A DNA stretch of 12,403 bases from Pseudomonadota bacterium (lineage in GTDB: Bacteria > Pseudomonadota > Gammaproteobacteria > Burkholderiales > Burkholderiaceae_D). Within the stretch, counting starts at the first letter, position 1. Each line of letters starts with the position of its first letter. The stretch is from positions 1 to 12,403 of the forward strand of contig JAEZHR010000395.1 of assembly GCA_023416415.1 (NCBI GenBank). Direction: 5' to 3'. Below the pieces are notes generated by a model. That model saw only the letters and a program-made list of their open reading frames with translations. It did no database searches and was not told the DNA's origin. The translations under genes were made by a program, and so were the position numbers. Positions 6,363 to 12,403 of this stretch are shown in pieces.

Positions 6363-7541
6363 ATGACCGATGCCGTCATCGTATCGACCGCCCGTACTGG
6401 CCTTGCGAAATCCTGGAAGGGCGCCTTCAACATGACGCACGGAGCCACGCTGGGCGGCCACGTGCTCAAGGCCGCCATCGAGCGCGCGAAAATCGATGCA
6501 GCCGAAGTCGAGGACGTGATCATGGGTTGTGCGACGCCCGAAGGTGCCACCGGCAGCAACATCGCGCGCCAGATCGCCCTGCGCGGCGGCTGTCCGGTTA
6601 CCACCGGCGGCATGACCATCAACCGCTTCTGCTCTTCCGGCCTGCAGACGATCGCCACCGCCGCGCAGCGCGTCATCGCCGGCGAAGGCGATATCTATGC
6701 AGCCGGCGGCGTCGAGTCGATCTCCTGCGTACAGAATGAAGCAAACCGCCACATGATCGCGGAAGTCTGGCTCAAGCAGAACAAGCCGGAAATCTATTGG
6801 CCAATGCTGCAGACCGCCGAAATGGTCGCCAAGCGCTACAACATTCCCAAGGAACGCCAGGACGAGTACGGCGTGCAGAGCCAGTTGCGCGCTGCCGCCG
6901 CGCAGGCAGCCGGCAAGTTCAATGACGAAATCGTGCCGATGACCACCGTCATGGGAGTGGCCGACAAGGCCACCGGCATGCTGACGACGCGGGAAGTCAC
7001 GATCGCAGCCGATGAAGGCATCCGCTCCGACACCACGCTCGAAGCCGTTTCCAAGATTCGCACCGCCATCCCGGGAGGAGTGATTTCTGCCGGCAATGCC
7101 AGCCAGTTCTCAGACGGTGCCGCTTGCACCATCGTCATGAACGGCAAGGTCGCGGAACAGCGGGGCCTGCAGCCGCTGGGCATTTTCCGCGGCTTTGCAG
7201 TGGCCGGTTGCGAGCCGGATGAAATGGGCATCGGACCGGTGTTCGCGGTGCCCAGGCTCCTGAAGAAGGCCGGCCTGAAGGTCGAGGACATCGGCCTGTG
7301 GGAACTGAACGAAGCCTTCGCCGTTCAGGTGCTGTATTGCGCAGACAAGCTTGGGATTCCGATGGATCGCCTGAACGTCAACGGCGGCGCGATTGCCGTC
7401 GGCCACCCCTACGGTGTTTCAGGCGCGCGCCTGACCGGGCATGCGCTGATCGAGGGCAAGCGCCGGGGAGCGAAGTTCGTCGTGGTGACGATGTGCATCG
7501 GCGGCGGGCAGGGCGCTGCGGGGTTGTTCGAAGTCGTTTGA
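6363..7541 (+). CDS. Acetyl-CoA acyltransferase (thiolase)
   Basis: Type II thiolase family: cleaves 3-ketoacyl-CoA with CoA to acetyl-CoA and a shortened acyl-CoA, or runs in reverse to condense two acetyl-CoA; cytoplasmic, usually a tetramer. The 392 residues are the normal length. The acyl-carrying nucleophile is Cys90 in NRFCSSG, the NEAF motif is at 316-319, His348 is in GHPYG (most relatives have Ile, Leu or Met where Tyr is here), and the second catalytic Cys378 is in CIGGG, so the enzyme looks fully active. AAGGAG (6351-6356) is 6 nt before the ATG. The genes that follow on the same strand favour a degradative beta-oxidation role over acetoacetyl-CoA synthesis, but the sequence does not settle chain length. 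Confidence 0.95.
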   Translation: MTDAVIVSTARTGLAKSWKGAFNMTHGATLGGHVLKAAIERAKIDAAEVEDVIMGCATPEGATGSNIARQIALRGGCPVTTGGMTINRFCSSGLQTIATAAQRVIAGEGDIYAAGGVESISCVQNEANRHMIAEVWLKQNKPEIYWPMLQTAEMVAKRYNIPKERQDEYGVQSQLRAAAAQAAGKFNDEIVPMTTVMGVADKATGMLTTREVTIAADEGIRSDTTLEAVSKIRTAIPGGVISAGNASQFSDGAACTIVMNGKVAEQRGLQPLGIFRGFAVAGCEPDEMGIGPVFAVPRLLKKAGLKVEDIGLWELNEAFAVQVLYCADKLGIPMDRLNVNGGAIAVGHPYGVSGARLTGHALIEGKRRGAKFVVVTMCIGGGQGAAGLFEVV

Positions 7542-7575
7542 CCGAGACAAGCCGCGCTTATTGGCTGGACTTATT

Positions 7576-7591
7576 CCCCCATTAAAGGGGG
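7576..7591. repeat. Short CCCCC/GGGGG hairpin in the thiolase-dehydrogenase gap
   Basis: CCCCC, ATTAAA and GGGGG form a 5-bp stem 34 nt after the thiolase stop, without a following U-run, so it is at most a weak transcript end. In the rest of the 274-base gap (7542-7815) I see no clear promoter or gene. Whether the dehydrogenase is transcribed from the thiolase promoter or from one of its own is open. Confidence 0.3.
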
Positions 7592-7815
7592 CGGGATGAA
7601 AACGGGAAGGCGGTGCAAGCGTCCGGGCCCGCGCCACCGACGCACTCCTTTCCGGCCCGCGCATTCGCAGCCTGCGCGCTGTCCGGATTCGGGCGGCGCC
7701 TGGCAATGCTTTGCGAAGTCCCGTTCTCATCCTCCGGACGTATTCCCTGGAGGGTGGGGCAGGTCCCCGAGGGCGCTATCGACTGTCTGCATTTGCATTC
7801 CATCCGGAGTCCCAC

Positions 7816-9630
7816 ATGCCATCCAAGATTCTCTCCCGTCGCGATCTCGACTTCCTGCTTTACGAATGGCTGGATGCCGATTCCCTGACACAGCGCACCC
7901 GTTTCGCCGACCACTCGCGCGAAACCTTCAATGCTGCGCTCGATACCTGCGAGCGTATCGCCACCGATCTCTTTGCCCCGCACAACAAGAAGAGCGACCA
8001 GTACGAGCCGCACTTCGACGGCGAGACGGTGCACATCATTCCCGAGGTCAAGACCGCCCTGAAGGCCTTCAGTGAAGCCGGCCTGATGGCCGCAGGGCAG
8101 GACTACGAATACGGCGGCATGCAGCTGCCCTGCCTGATCGAGAAGGCGGGCTTCGCATACTTCAAGGGCGCTAATGTCGGCACCTCGTCCTATCCCTTCC
8201 TCACCATCGGGAATGCCAACACCCTGCTCAAATGCGGTACCCCGGAGCAGATCGAACTGTTCGTCAAGCCCATGCTCGAGGGCCGCTTCTTCGGCACCAT
8301 GTGCCTGTCGGAGCCGCAGGCAGGGTCCTCGTTGTCGGACATCGTCACCCGTGCAGAGCCGCAGCCTGATGGCAGCTATCGGCTCAAGGGCAACAAGATG
8401 TGGATCTCCGCTGGCGAACACGAATTGTCGGAAAACATCGTGCATCTGGTGCTGGCCAAGGTGCCGGACGAGGACGGCAGGCTGATTCCGGGCGTGAAAG
8501 GAATTTCGCTGTTCATCGTGCCCAAGACGCTGGTCAACATGGATGGGACGCTTGGCGAGCGCAACGATGTCGTGCTGGCCGGCCTGAACCACAAGATGGG
8601 CTACCGCGGCACCACCAACTGCCTGCTCAATTTCGGCGAAGGCAAGTTCAAGCCGGGCGGGAAGGCCGGTGCGGTCGGCTATCTGGTCGGCGAGGTGCAC
8701 AAGGGACTTGCCAACATGTTCCACATGATGAACGAGGCGCGCATCGGCGTGGGCACGGGCGCGGTCATGCTCGGCTACACCGGCTACCTGCATGCGCTCG
8801 AATATGCGCGTGAACGCCCGCAGGGGCGTCATCCGATGAACAAGGACCCGGCCCAGCCCCAGATCCCGATCATCCGGCACACCGACGTGAAACGCATGCT
8901 GCTGGCGCAGAAGGCCTATGTCGAGGGCGGGCTGGCGCTCAACCTGTACTGCGCCCGGCTGGTCGACGATGAGCGTACCGCGCCGGACGAGGGCGAACGC
9001 AAGCGCGCGGCGCTGCTGCTTGACATCCTGACTCCGATCGCCAAGTCCTGGCCATCGCAATGGTGCCTGGAAGCGAATTCGCTTGCCATCCAGGTGCACG
9101 GCGGTTACGGCTACACGCGCGAATACAACGTCGAGCAGTTCTACCGCGACAACCGCCTGAACCCGATCCATGAAGGCACGCATGGCATTCAGGGCCTGGA
9201 CCTGCTGGGCCGCAAGGTCGTGATGAAAGACGGCGCGGCCTTCGCCCTGCTGGCCGAAGAAATGCAAAGGACGATCGCGCGCGCGCGGGAAACCGCGCTG
9301 TCGGGCTATGCCGACGCACTGGAAGCGAGCCTGCGGCGTACCGGCGAAGTCACGCGCCGCTTGTACGCTGCCGGTGACATGAACAAGACGCTGGCCAATG
9401 CCTCGGTCTACCTTGAGGCTTTCGGTCACATGGTGGTGGCCTGGATCTGGCTGGAGCAGGGCCTCAAGTCGCTCGGCAAGGATGGGGCGCACGATGCCGA
9501 CTTCTATCGCGGCAAGCTGCAGGCCTGTTCCTACTTCTTCCGCTGGGAACTGCCGAAGACCGGGCCGCAGCTGGATCTGCTGGAAAGTCTGGACACGACG
9601 ACGCTGGATATGCAGGATGGATGGTTTTAG
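7816..9630 (+). CDS. Acyl-CoA dehydrogenase, long DmdC-like type
   Basis: FAD enzyme that introduces the alpha,beta double bond into an acyl-CoA and passes electrons to ETF. At 604 residues it is much longer than classical medium-chain enzymes (about 380) and has the layout of the DmdC-like group: N-terminal extension, helical N domain, middle beta domain with the FAD motif MCLSEPQAGSS (162-172) and WISAGEHE (196-203), C-terminal helical domain, and an extra acyl-CoA dehydrogenase C-terminal region (about 480-604). Glu453 in HEGTHGIQG is the expected catalytic base. Members are often labelled 3-methylmercaptopropionyl-CoA dehydrogenase, but most act on other acyl-CoAs, so I do not name a substrate. 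I chose the ATG at 7816 because GGAG (7806-7809) is 6 nt upstream and the family sequence starts there; the frame stays open to 7711 upstream, but that stretch does not look like protein. Confidence 0.94.
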   Translation: MPSKILSRRDLDFLLYEWLDADSLTQRTRFADHSRETFNAALDTCERIATDLFAPHNKKSDQYEPHFDGETVHIIPEVKTALKAFSEAGLMAAGQDYEYGGMQLPCLIEKAGFAYFKGANVGTSSYPFLTIGNANTLLKCGTPEQIELFVKPMLEGRFFGTMCLSEPQAGSSLSDIVTRAEPQPDGSYRLKGNKMWISAGEHELSENIVHLVLAKVPDEDGRLIPGVKGISLFIVPKTLVNMDGTLGERNDVVLAGLNHKMGYRGTTNCLLNFGEGKFKPGGKAGAVGYLVGEVHKGLANMFHMMNEARIGVGTGAVMLGYTGYLHALEYARERPQGRHPMNKDPAQPQIPIIRHTDVKRMLLAQKAYVEGGLALNLYCARLVDDERTAPDEGERKRAALLLDILTPIAKSWPSQWCLEANSLAIQVHGGYGYTREYNVEQFYRDNRLNPIHEGTHGIQGLDLLGRKVVMKDGAAFALLAEEMQRTIARARETALSGYADALEASLRRTGEVTRRLYAAGDMNKTLANASVYLEAFGHMVVAWIWLEQGLKSLGKDGAHDADFYRGKLQACSYFFRWELPKTGPQLDLLESLDTTTLDMQDGWF

Positions 9631-9639
9631 CAGTTCAAG

Positions 9640-9673
9640 CCCTGTCGGCCCCGCTCACGCGGGAGCGACAGGG
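9640..9673 (+). repeat. Long interrupted hairpin between dehydrogenase and Dabb genes
   Basis: CCCTGTCG (9640-9647) pairs with CGACAGGG (9666-9673), and inside it CCCGC pairs with GCGGG around a TCAC loop, separated by a 2x2 internal loop. It starts 10 nt after the dehydrogenase stop. No U-run follows, so it is not a classical terminator; it may be a REP-like unit or an mRNA-stabilising element. Its 3' arm contains the AGGG that would serve a GTG start at 9679 for the next gene. Confidence 0.6.
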
Positions 9674-9702
9674 AACTGGTGCAAATCCTTACTTCCATAC
9701 CC

Positions 9703-10005
9703 ATGCTCAAGCACATCGTTTTCTGGAAACTCAAAGACCACGCCGAAGGCGGCGATCGCGCGACCAATGCGCACAAGATGAAGGAATTGCTCGATGCCTG
9801 CGCCACGCTCGTGCCCGGCATCGTGAAGCTGGAAGTTGCAATCGCACAACCCGGACTCGAGGCGACCTATGACGTCGTGCTGTACTCGGAGTTCGAATCG
9901 AAGGCGGCGCTGCAGGCCTATCAGGATCACCCGGCCCACGCCGCCATGAAGCCTTTTTTCGCCGCGGTGCGCGAAGCGCGCCAATGCATGGACTACGAAA
10001 CTTAA
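9703..10005 (+). CDS. Dabb (stress-responsive alpha-beta barrel) family protein
   Basis: Small dimeric alpha-beta barrel protein of 100 residues, the normal size of one Dabb domain. MLKHIVFWKLK at the N-terminus and YQDHPAH (73-79) are family hallmarks. His4, Tyr73 and His79 line up with the His5, Tyr72 and His78 used by olivetolic acid cyclase, the best-known Dabb enzyme, although the HPxH motif is common in the family and does not prove catalysis. The start is uncertain: ATG at 9703 gives the standard N-terminus but no Shine-Dalgarno, while GTG at 9679 adds eight residues and has AGGG five bases upstream within a hairpin. Sitting between an acyl-CoA dehydrogenase and an SDR, it may act on a CoA-linked or keto intermediate; that is inference. 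Confidence 0.85.
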   Translation: MLKHIVFWKLKDHAEGGDRATNAHKMKELLDACATLVPGIVKLEVAIAQPGLEATYDVVLYSEFESKAALQAYQDHPAHAAMKPFFAAVREARQCMDYET

Positions 10006-10019
10006 ACAAGGAGACAGAC

Positions 10020-10805
10020 ATGCGATCCATCCAGCAATTGTTCGACCTCACGGGCAAGACAGCTCTCGTCACCGGCGGCTCACGCGGTCTCGGCCTGCAG
10101 ATCGCCGAAGCGCTCGGCGAACAGGGCGCCCGGCTCGTGCTCGTTTCGCGCAAACAGGCCGATCTCGACGAAGCCGTGGCGCACCTGAAGGAACGCGGCA
10201 TCGAAGCCTCGGCGATCGCGGCCGACCTTGCGCGCGAGGACGCGGTCGCTCCGCTGGTCGAGGAAGCGATGAAGCGCCTCGGCCAGATCGACATCCTGAT
10301 CAACAACGCCGGCGCCACCTGGGGCGCCCCGGCGGAGGACTATCCGCTGGAAGCCTGGGACAAGGTGATGAATCTGAATGTGCGCAGCATCTTCCTGATC
10401 TCGCAGGCCGTCGCGAAGGCCTCGATGATTCCGCGCAAGCGCGGCCGCATCGTCAATGTCGCCTCGATTGCCGGCCTTGCCGGCAACAGTCCGGACGGCA
10501 TGCAGACGATTGCCTACAACACCTCCAAGGGCGCGGTCGTCAATTTCACCCGCACGCTCGCCGGCGAATGGGGCCCGCACGGCATTACCGTCAATGCACT
10601 GGCGCCAGGCTTCTTCCCGTCCAGGATGACCAAGGGCGTGCTGGAACACCTGGGCCAGGAGCGCCTGGCCAAGCGCGCGCCGCTGCAGCGCATCGGCGAC
10701 GACGAAGACCTGAAGGGCGCGGCGCTGCTGTTCGCGTCCGACGCCGGCAAGCACATTACCGGTCAGATTCTGGCTGTTGACGGCGGTGTGTCGGCGGTGA
10801 ACTGA
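10020..10805 (+). CDS. SDR family oxidoreductase
   Basis: Classical short-chain dehydrogenase/reductase of 261 residues that interconverts an alcohol and a ketone using NAD(P). Visible marks are the cofactor motif TGGSRGLG (18-25), NNAG (95-98), Asn120, catalytic Ser149 in VASIAG and YNTSK with Tyr166 and Lys170, so the active site is complete. Arg22 and Arg44 after the first two strands hint at NADP(H) preference, though this is weak evidence. The start at 10020 has AAGGAG (10008-10013) 6 nt upstream; an upstream in-frame start at 9984 would overlap the Dabb gene and lacks this signal. The stop overlaps the thioesterase start (TGATG). In this setting a 3-hydroxyacyl-CoA or related hydroxyacid substrate is plausible. 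Confidence 0.93.
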   Translation: MRSIQQLFDLTGKTALVTGGSRGLGLQIAEALGEQGARLVLVSRKQADLDEAVAHLKERGIEASAIAADLAREDAVAPLVEEAMKRLGQIDILINNAGATWGAPAEDYPLEAWDKVMNLNVRSIFLISQAVAKASMIPRKRGRIVNVASIAGLAGNSPDGMQTIAYNTSKGAVVNFTRTLAGEWGPHGITVNALAPGFFPSRMTKGVLEHLGQERLAKRAPLQRIGDDEDLKGAALLFASDAGKHITGQILAVDGGVSAVN

Positions 10806-11239
10806 TGACAGAAGCAGCAGGCAAATTTCCGATCGACATCCCGTTTCTCGAGGATCTCGGGATGGAACTCCTGGAGATGGGCGACGGCCAAGCCAGGGTG
10901 GCGCTGGCTCTGAAACAACGACACATGAATACCTGGAGGGTGGCCCACGGCGGTGTCACGATGACGATGCTTGATGTCGCCATGGCCCTGGCCGGTCGTT
11001 CGCTCGATCCGAATGCGCGCGGCGCTGTCACAGTCGAAATGAAGACCAGTTTCTTGCAGCCGGCGGGCAAGGCGGGCGGACGTCTCGTTGCAACCGGAAA
11101 AGCCTTTCATCGCTCGAAGACCATGTGCTTTTGCGAGGGCGAGCTGTGGAACGGCGAACGGCTGGTAGCAAAGGCGATGGGAACCTTCAAGTTTCTCAAG
11201 CGCCTGGATGTGGCGGACAAACTCAAAGCGGAGGATTGA
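10805..11239 (+). CDS. PaaI-type hotdog-fold acyl-CoA thioesterase
   Basis: Hydrolyses acyl-CoA or aryl-CoA thioesters to free acid and CoA; cytoplasmic hotdog-fold oligomer. The 144 residues match a single-domain member. The motif NTWRVAHGG (42-50), with His48-Gly-Gly followed by Asp57 in TMLDVA on the long hotdog helix, fits the PaaI/4HBT pattern, as does the strand VTVEMKTSFLQPA (75-87). The ATG shares one base with the preceding SDR stop, so translation is probably coupled; there is no strong Shine-Dalgarno of its own. In a catabolic operon it may free CoA from dead-end intermediates. The substrate is unknown. Confidence 0.9.
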   Translation: MTEAAGKFPIDIPFLEDLGMELLEMGDGQARVALALKQRHMNTWRVAHGGVTMTMLDVAMALAGRSLDPNARGAVTVEMKTSFLQPAGKAGGRLVATGKAFHRSKTMCFCEGELWNGERLVAKAMGTFKFLKRLDVADKLKAED

Positions 11240-11242
11240 AGC

Positions 11243-12220
11243 ATGGAGACATACAAGCGCATCGTTCTTGCATCCCGTCCTGCGGGAGAAGTATCGCCGG
11301 ACAACTTCCGGCTGGAAGAAGTACCGGTTCCGCAACTGCAGGATGGACAACTGCTGGTGCGCAATCAATATCTTTCGCTCGATCCCTACATGCGCATGCG
11401 CATGACGACCGCCAAGAGCTATGCCGCACCGCAGGAGCTGAACGAGACGATGGTCGGCGGCACGGTCGGCGAAGTGGTGGAGTCGAGGCATCCGAAGTTC
11501 AAGGCGGGCGACAAGGTGCAGGGTATGCTCGGCTGGTCGGAGATGGGCGTCTCGGACGGCGTCATGCTGCGCAAGCTCGACACCACCCACATCCCGATTT
11601 CCGCCTACCTTGGCGCGGTCGGCATGCCGGGAATGACGGCCTGGTACGGCCTGACCCAGATCATGCAGCCGAAGGAGGGCGACACGATAGTCGTGTCCGC
11701 CGCCAGCGGCGCGGTCGGCAGCGTGGTCGGCCAGCTGGCCAGGCTGCGCGGCTGTCGTGCGGTGGGCATTGCCGGCGGCAAGGAAAAGTGCAGCTACGTG
11801 GTCGATGAACTCGGCTTCGATGCCTGCGTCGACTACAAGGCCGGCAAGCTCGAAGCCGATCTCGCGGCCGCCACGCCCAACGGCGTCGATGCCCTGTTCG
11901 AGAACGTCGGCGGCGCCGTGCTCGATGCGACCCTGGCGCGCATGAACCCCTTTGGCCGCATCGCGCTGTGCGGCATGATTGCCGGCTACGATGGCCAGCC
12001 CACCCCCATCAACAACCTGCGCTTCATGCTTACGATGCGGCTGTCCATGCGCGGCTTCATCGTATCCGAGCACATGGATCTGTGGCCGCAGGGTCTGGGC
12101 GAGTTGGGACAGCTGGTCGCCGGCGGCAAGCTGAAATTCCGCGAATCCGTCGCGGAGGGACTGGAGAACGCGCCCGAGGCCTTCATCGGTCTGCTCAAGG
12201 GGCGCAATTTCGGCAAGTAG
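11243..12220 (+). CDS. MDR family NADP-dependent oxidoreductase (CurA/PTGR-like), ends at in-frame TAG
   Basis: Zinc-independent medium-chain reductase of the leukotriene B4 dehydrogenase/prostaglandin reductase/CurA branch; members reduce the C=C bond of enones or enoyl compounds with NADPH. Marks in the 325 residues are LSLDPYMRMRM (44-54), GMPGMTAWYGL (127-137), the nucleotide-binding AASGAVGS (153-160), GIAGGKEKC (175-183) and NVGG (221-224). No zinc ligands of alcohol dehydrogenases are seen, as expected. GGAGG (11230-11234) is 8 nt before the ATG, inside the end of the thioesterase gene, whose stop lies 3 nt upstream. The protein ends at GRNFGK before TAG. Reading on gives LVKLI and then TAA at 12236-12238, which resembles the usual family C-terminus, so the gene seems shortened by six codons; activity is likely kept. 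Confidence 0.92.
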   Translation: METYKRIVLASRPAGEVSPDNFRLEEVPVPQLQDGQLLVRNQYLSLDPYMRMRMTTAKSYAAPQELNETMVGGTVGEVVESRHPKFKAGDKVQGMLGWSEMGVSDGVMLRKLDTTHIPISAYLGAVGMPGMTAWYGLTQIMQPKEGDTIVVSAASGAVGSVVGQLARLRGCRAVGIAGGKEKCSYVVDELGFDACVDYKAGKLEADLAAATPNGVDALFENVGGAVLDATLARMNPFGRIALCGMIAGYDGQPTPINNLRFMLTMRLSMRGFIVSEHMDLWPQGLGELGQLVAGGKLKFRESVAEGLENAPEAFIGLLKGRNFGK

Positions 12221-12238
12221 CTGGTCAAACTCATCTAA
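12218..12238 (+). other. In-frame amber codon followed by remnant C-terminal codons
   Basis: TAG (12218-12220) is followed in the same frame by codons for Leu-Val-Lys-Leu-Ile and then TAA (12236-12238). Relatives commonly end in a form like NFGKQLVKL, so a CAG (Gln) to TAG change would explain the arrangement. The next gene's ribosome-binding site (12247-12252) lies just after the TAA, not close to the TAG, which fits TAA as the ancestral stop. A sequencing error is the main alternative. Confidence 0.55.
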
Positions 12239-12256
12239 GAAATCATAGGAGGAGAC

Positions 12257-12403
12257 ATGAAGCGCTTTGAAGACAGGGTGGCGGTGATCACCGGCGGTGC
12301 AAGCGGTTTCGGGCGCGAGTTCGCACGCATCGGTGCGCGCCTGAAGATGAAACTGGTGCTGGCGGATGTCCAGCAGGACGCACTCGACGCGACGCGCGCC
12401 GAA
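12257..12403 (+). CDS. SDR family oxidoreductase, N-terminal part (runs off window)
   Basis: The first 49 codons of a second short-chain dehydrogenase/reductase. The N-terminal beta strand and cofactor motif TGGASGFG (12-19) and an Asp at the end of the second strand (LADV) are visible; Asp at that place usually favours NAD(H) over NADP(H). The catalytic Ser-Tyr-Lys part lies beyond the right edge. AGGAGG (12247-12252) sits 4 nt before the ATG, and the gene starts 18 nt after the TAA that follows the MDR gene, so it probably belongs to the same operon. Confidence 0.88.
   Translation, partial: MKRFEDRVAVITGGASGFGREFARIGARLKMKLVLADVQQDALDATRAE

Noticed and set aside
7711..7815. N-terminal extension of the dehydrogenase (35 extra codons)
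   Set aside because: The frame is open but the added residues do not resemble the family, and the ATG at 7816 has a well-spaced GGAG.
7582..9492. 636-residue open frame on the minus strand across the acyl-CoA dehydrogenase
   Set aside because: Antisense shadow of a gene with intact FAD and catalytic motifs; no recognisable protein family in the shadow frame.
10763..12073. 436-residue open frame on the minus strand across the thioesterase and MDR genes
   Set aside because: Spans two real genes and their junction on the opposite strand, with no domain and no start signal.
1..12403. CRISPR array, tRNA, rRNA, insertion sequence, prophage or other mobile element
   Set aside because: No regularly spaced repeats, clover-leaf genes, transposase or integrase motifs, or terminal inverted repeats with target duplications were seen, and base composition is uniform.

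Overview
The window (about 12.4 kb, GC-rich, with strong G/C preference at third codon positions) looks like chromosomal DNA of a betaproteobacterium. Burkholderiales, perhaps an Oxalobacteraceae-like lineage, is my inference from protein style and was not tested by any search. There are no rRNA or tRNA genes, insertion sequences, integrases, CRISPR arrays or phage genes, and composition is even. Most of the window is ordinary metabolic sequence; the interesting signals are mainly small and regulatory.

Left block, minus strand (1-3446). This holds nadB (L-aspartate oxidase, first step of de novo NAD synthesis). Downstream of it is a two-gene ABC transporter unit: a MacB/LolD-type ATPase followed by an FtsX/MacB-type permease that starts at TTG inside the end of the ATPase gene and runs off the left edge. 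A strong hairpin follows nadB. An FNR/Anr-like palindrome with a correctly spaced -10 element sits just before the ATPase gene, so the transporter probably has its own promoter, possibly oxygen-responsive.

Middle (3539-6362). Divergent from nadB is a single gene for an exported or membrane-anchored penicillin-acylase-family Ntn hydrolase (peptidase S45), with its self-processing Gly-Ser site intact. After it comes a 391-base stretch without a conventional gene. That stretch holds a GCAA-loop hairpin, a near-ideal intrinsic terminator pointing left (minus strand, nine U), and a 20-codon minus-strand ORF with a strong Shine-Dalgarno that would feed into that terminator. It also holds a 14-bp palindrome and a likely extended -10 promoter for the next gene.

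Right block, plus strand (6363-12403). This is a lipid or acyl-CoA catabolic series: thiolase; a 604-residue acyl-CoA dehydrogenase of the DmdC-like type; a small Dabb (dimeric alpha-beta barrel) protein; an SDR oxidoreductase; a PaaI-type hotdog thioesterase; an MDR/CurA-like NADP-dependent oxidoreductase; and the beginning of a second SDR. From the first SDR onward genes are packed with 1-base overlaps or short gaps, so they are probably one transcript. Together they could oxidise a CoA-linked acid (dehydrogenase), handle keto/hydroxy intermediates (SDRs, MDR, Dabb), cleave beta-ketoacyl-CoA (thiolase) and release stalled acyl-CoAs (thioesterase). The actual substrate cannot be read from the sequence. 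The MDR gene ends in an in-frame TAG whose read-through would add six codons resembling the usual family C-terminus, suggesting a recent CAG-to-TAG change.
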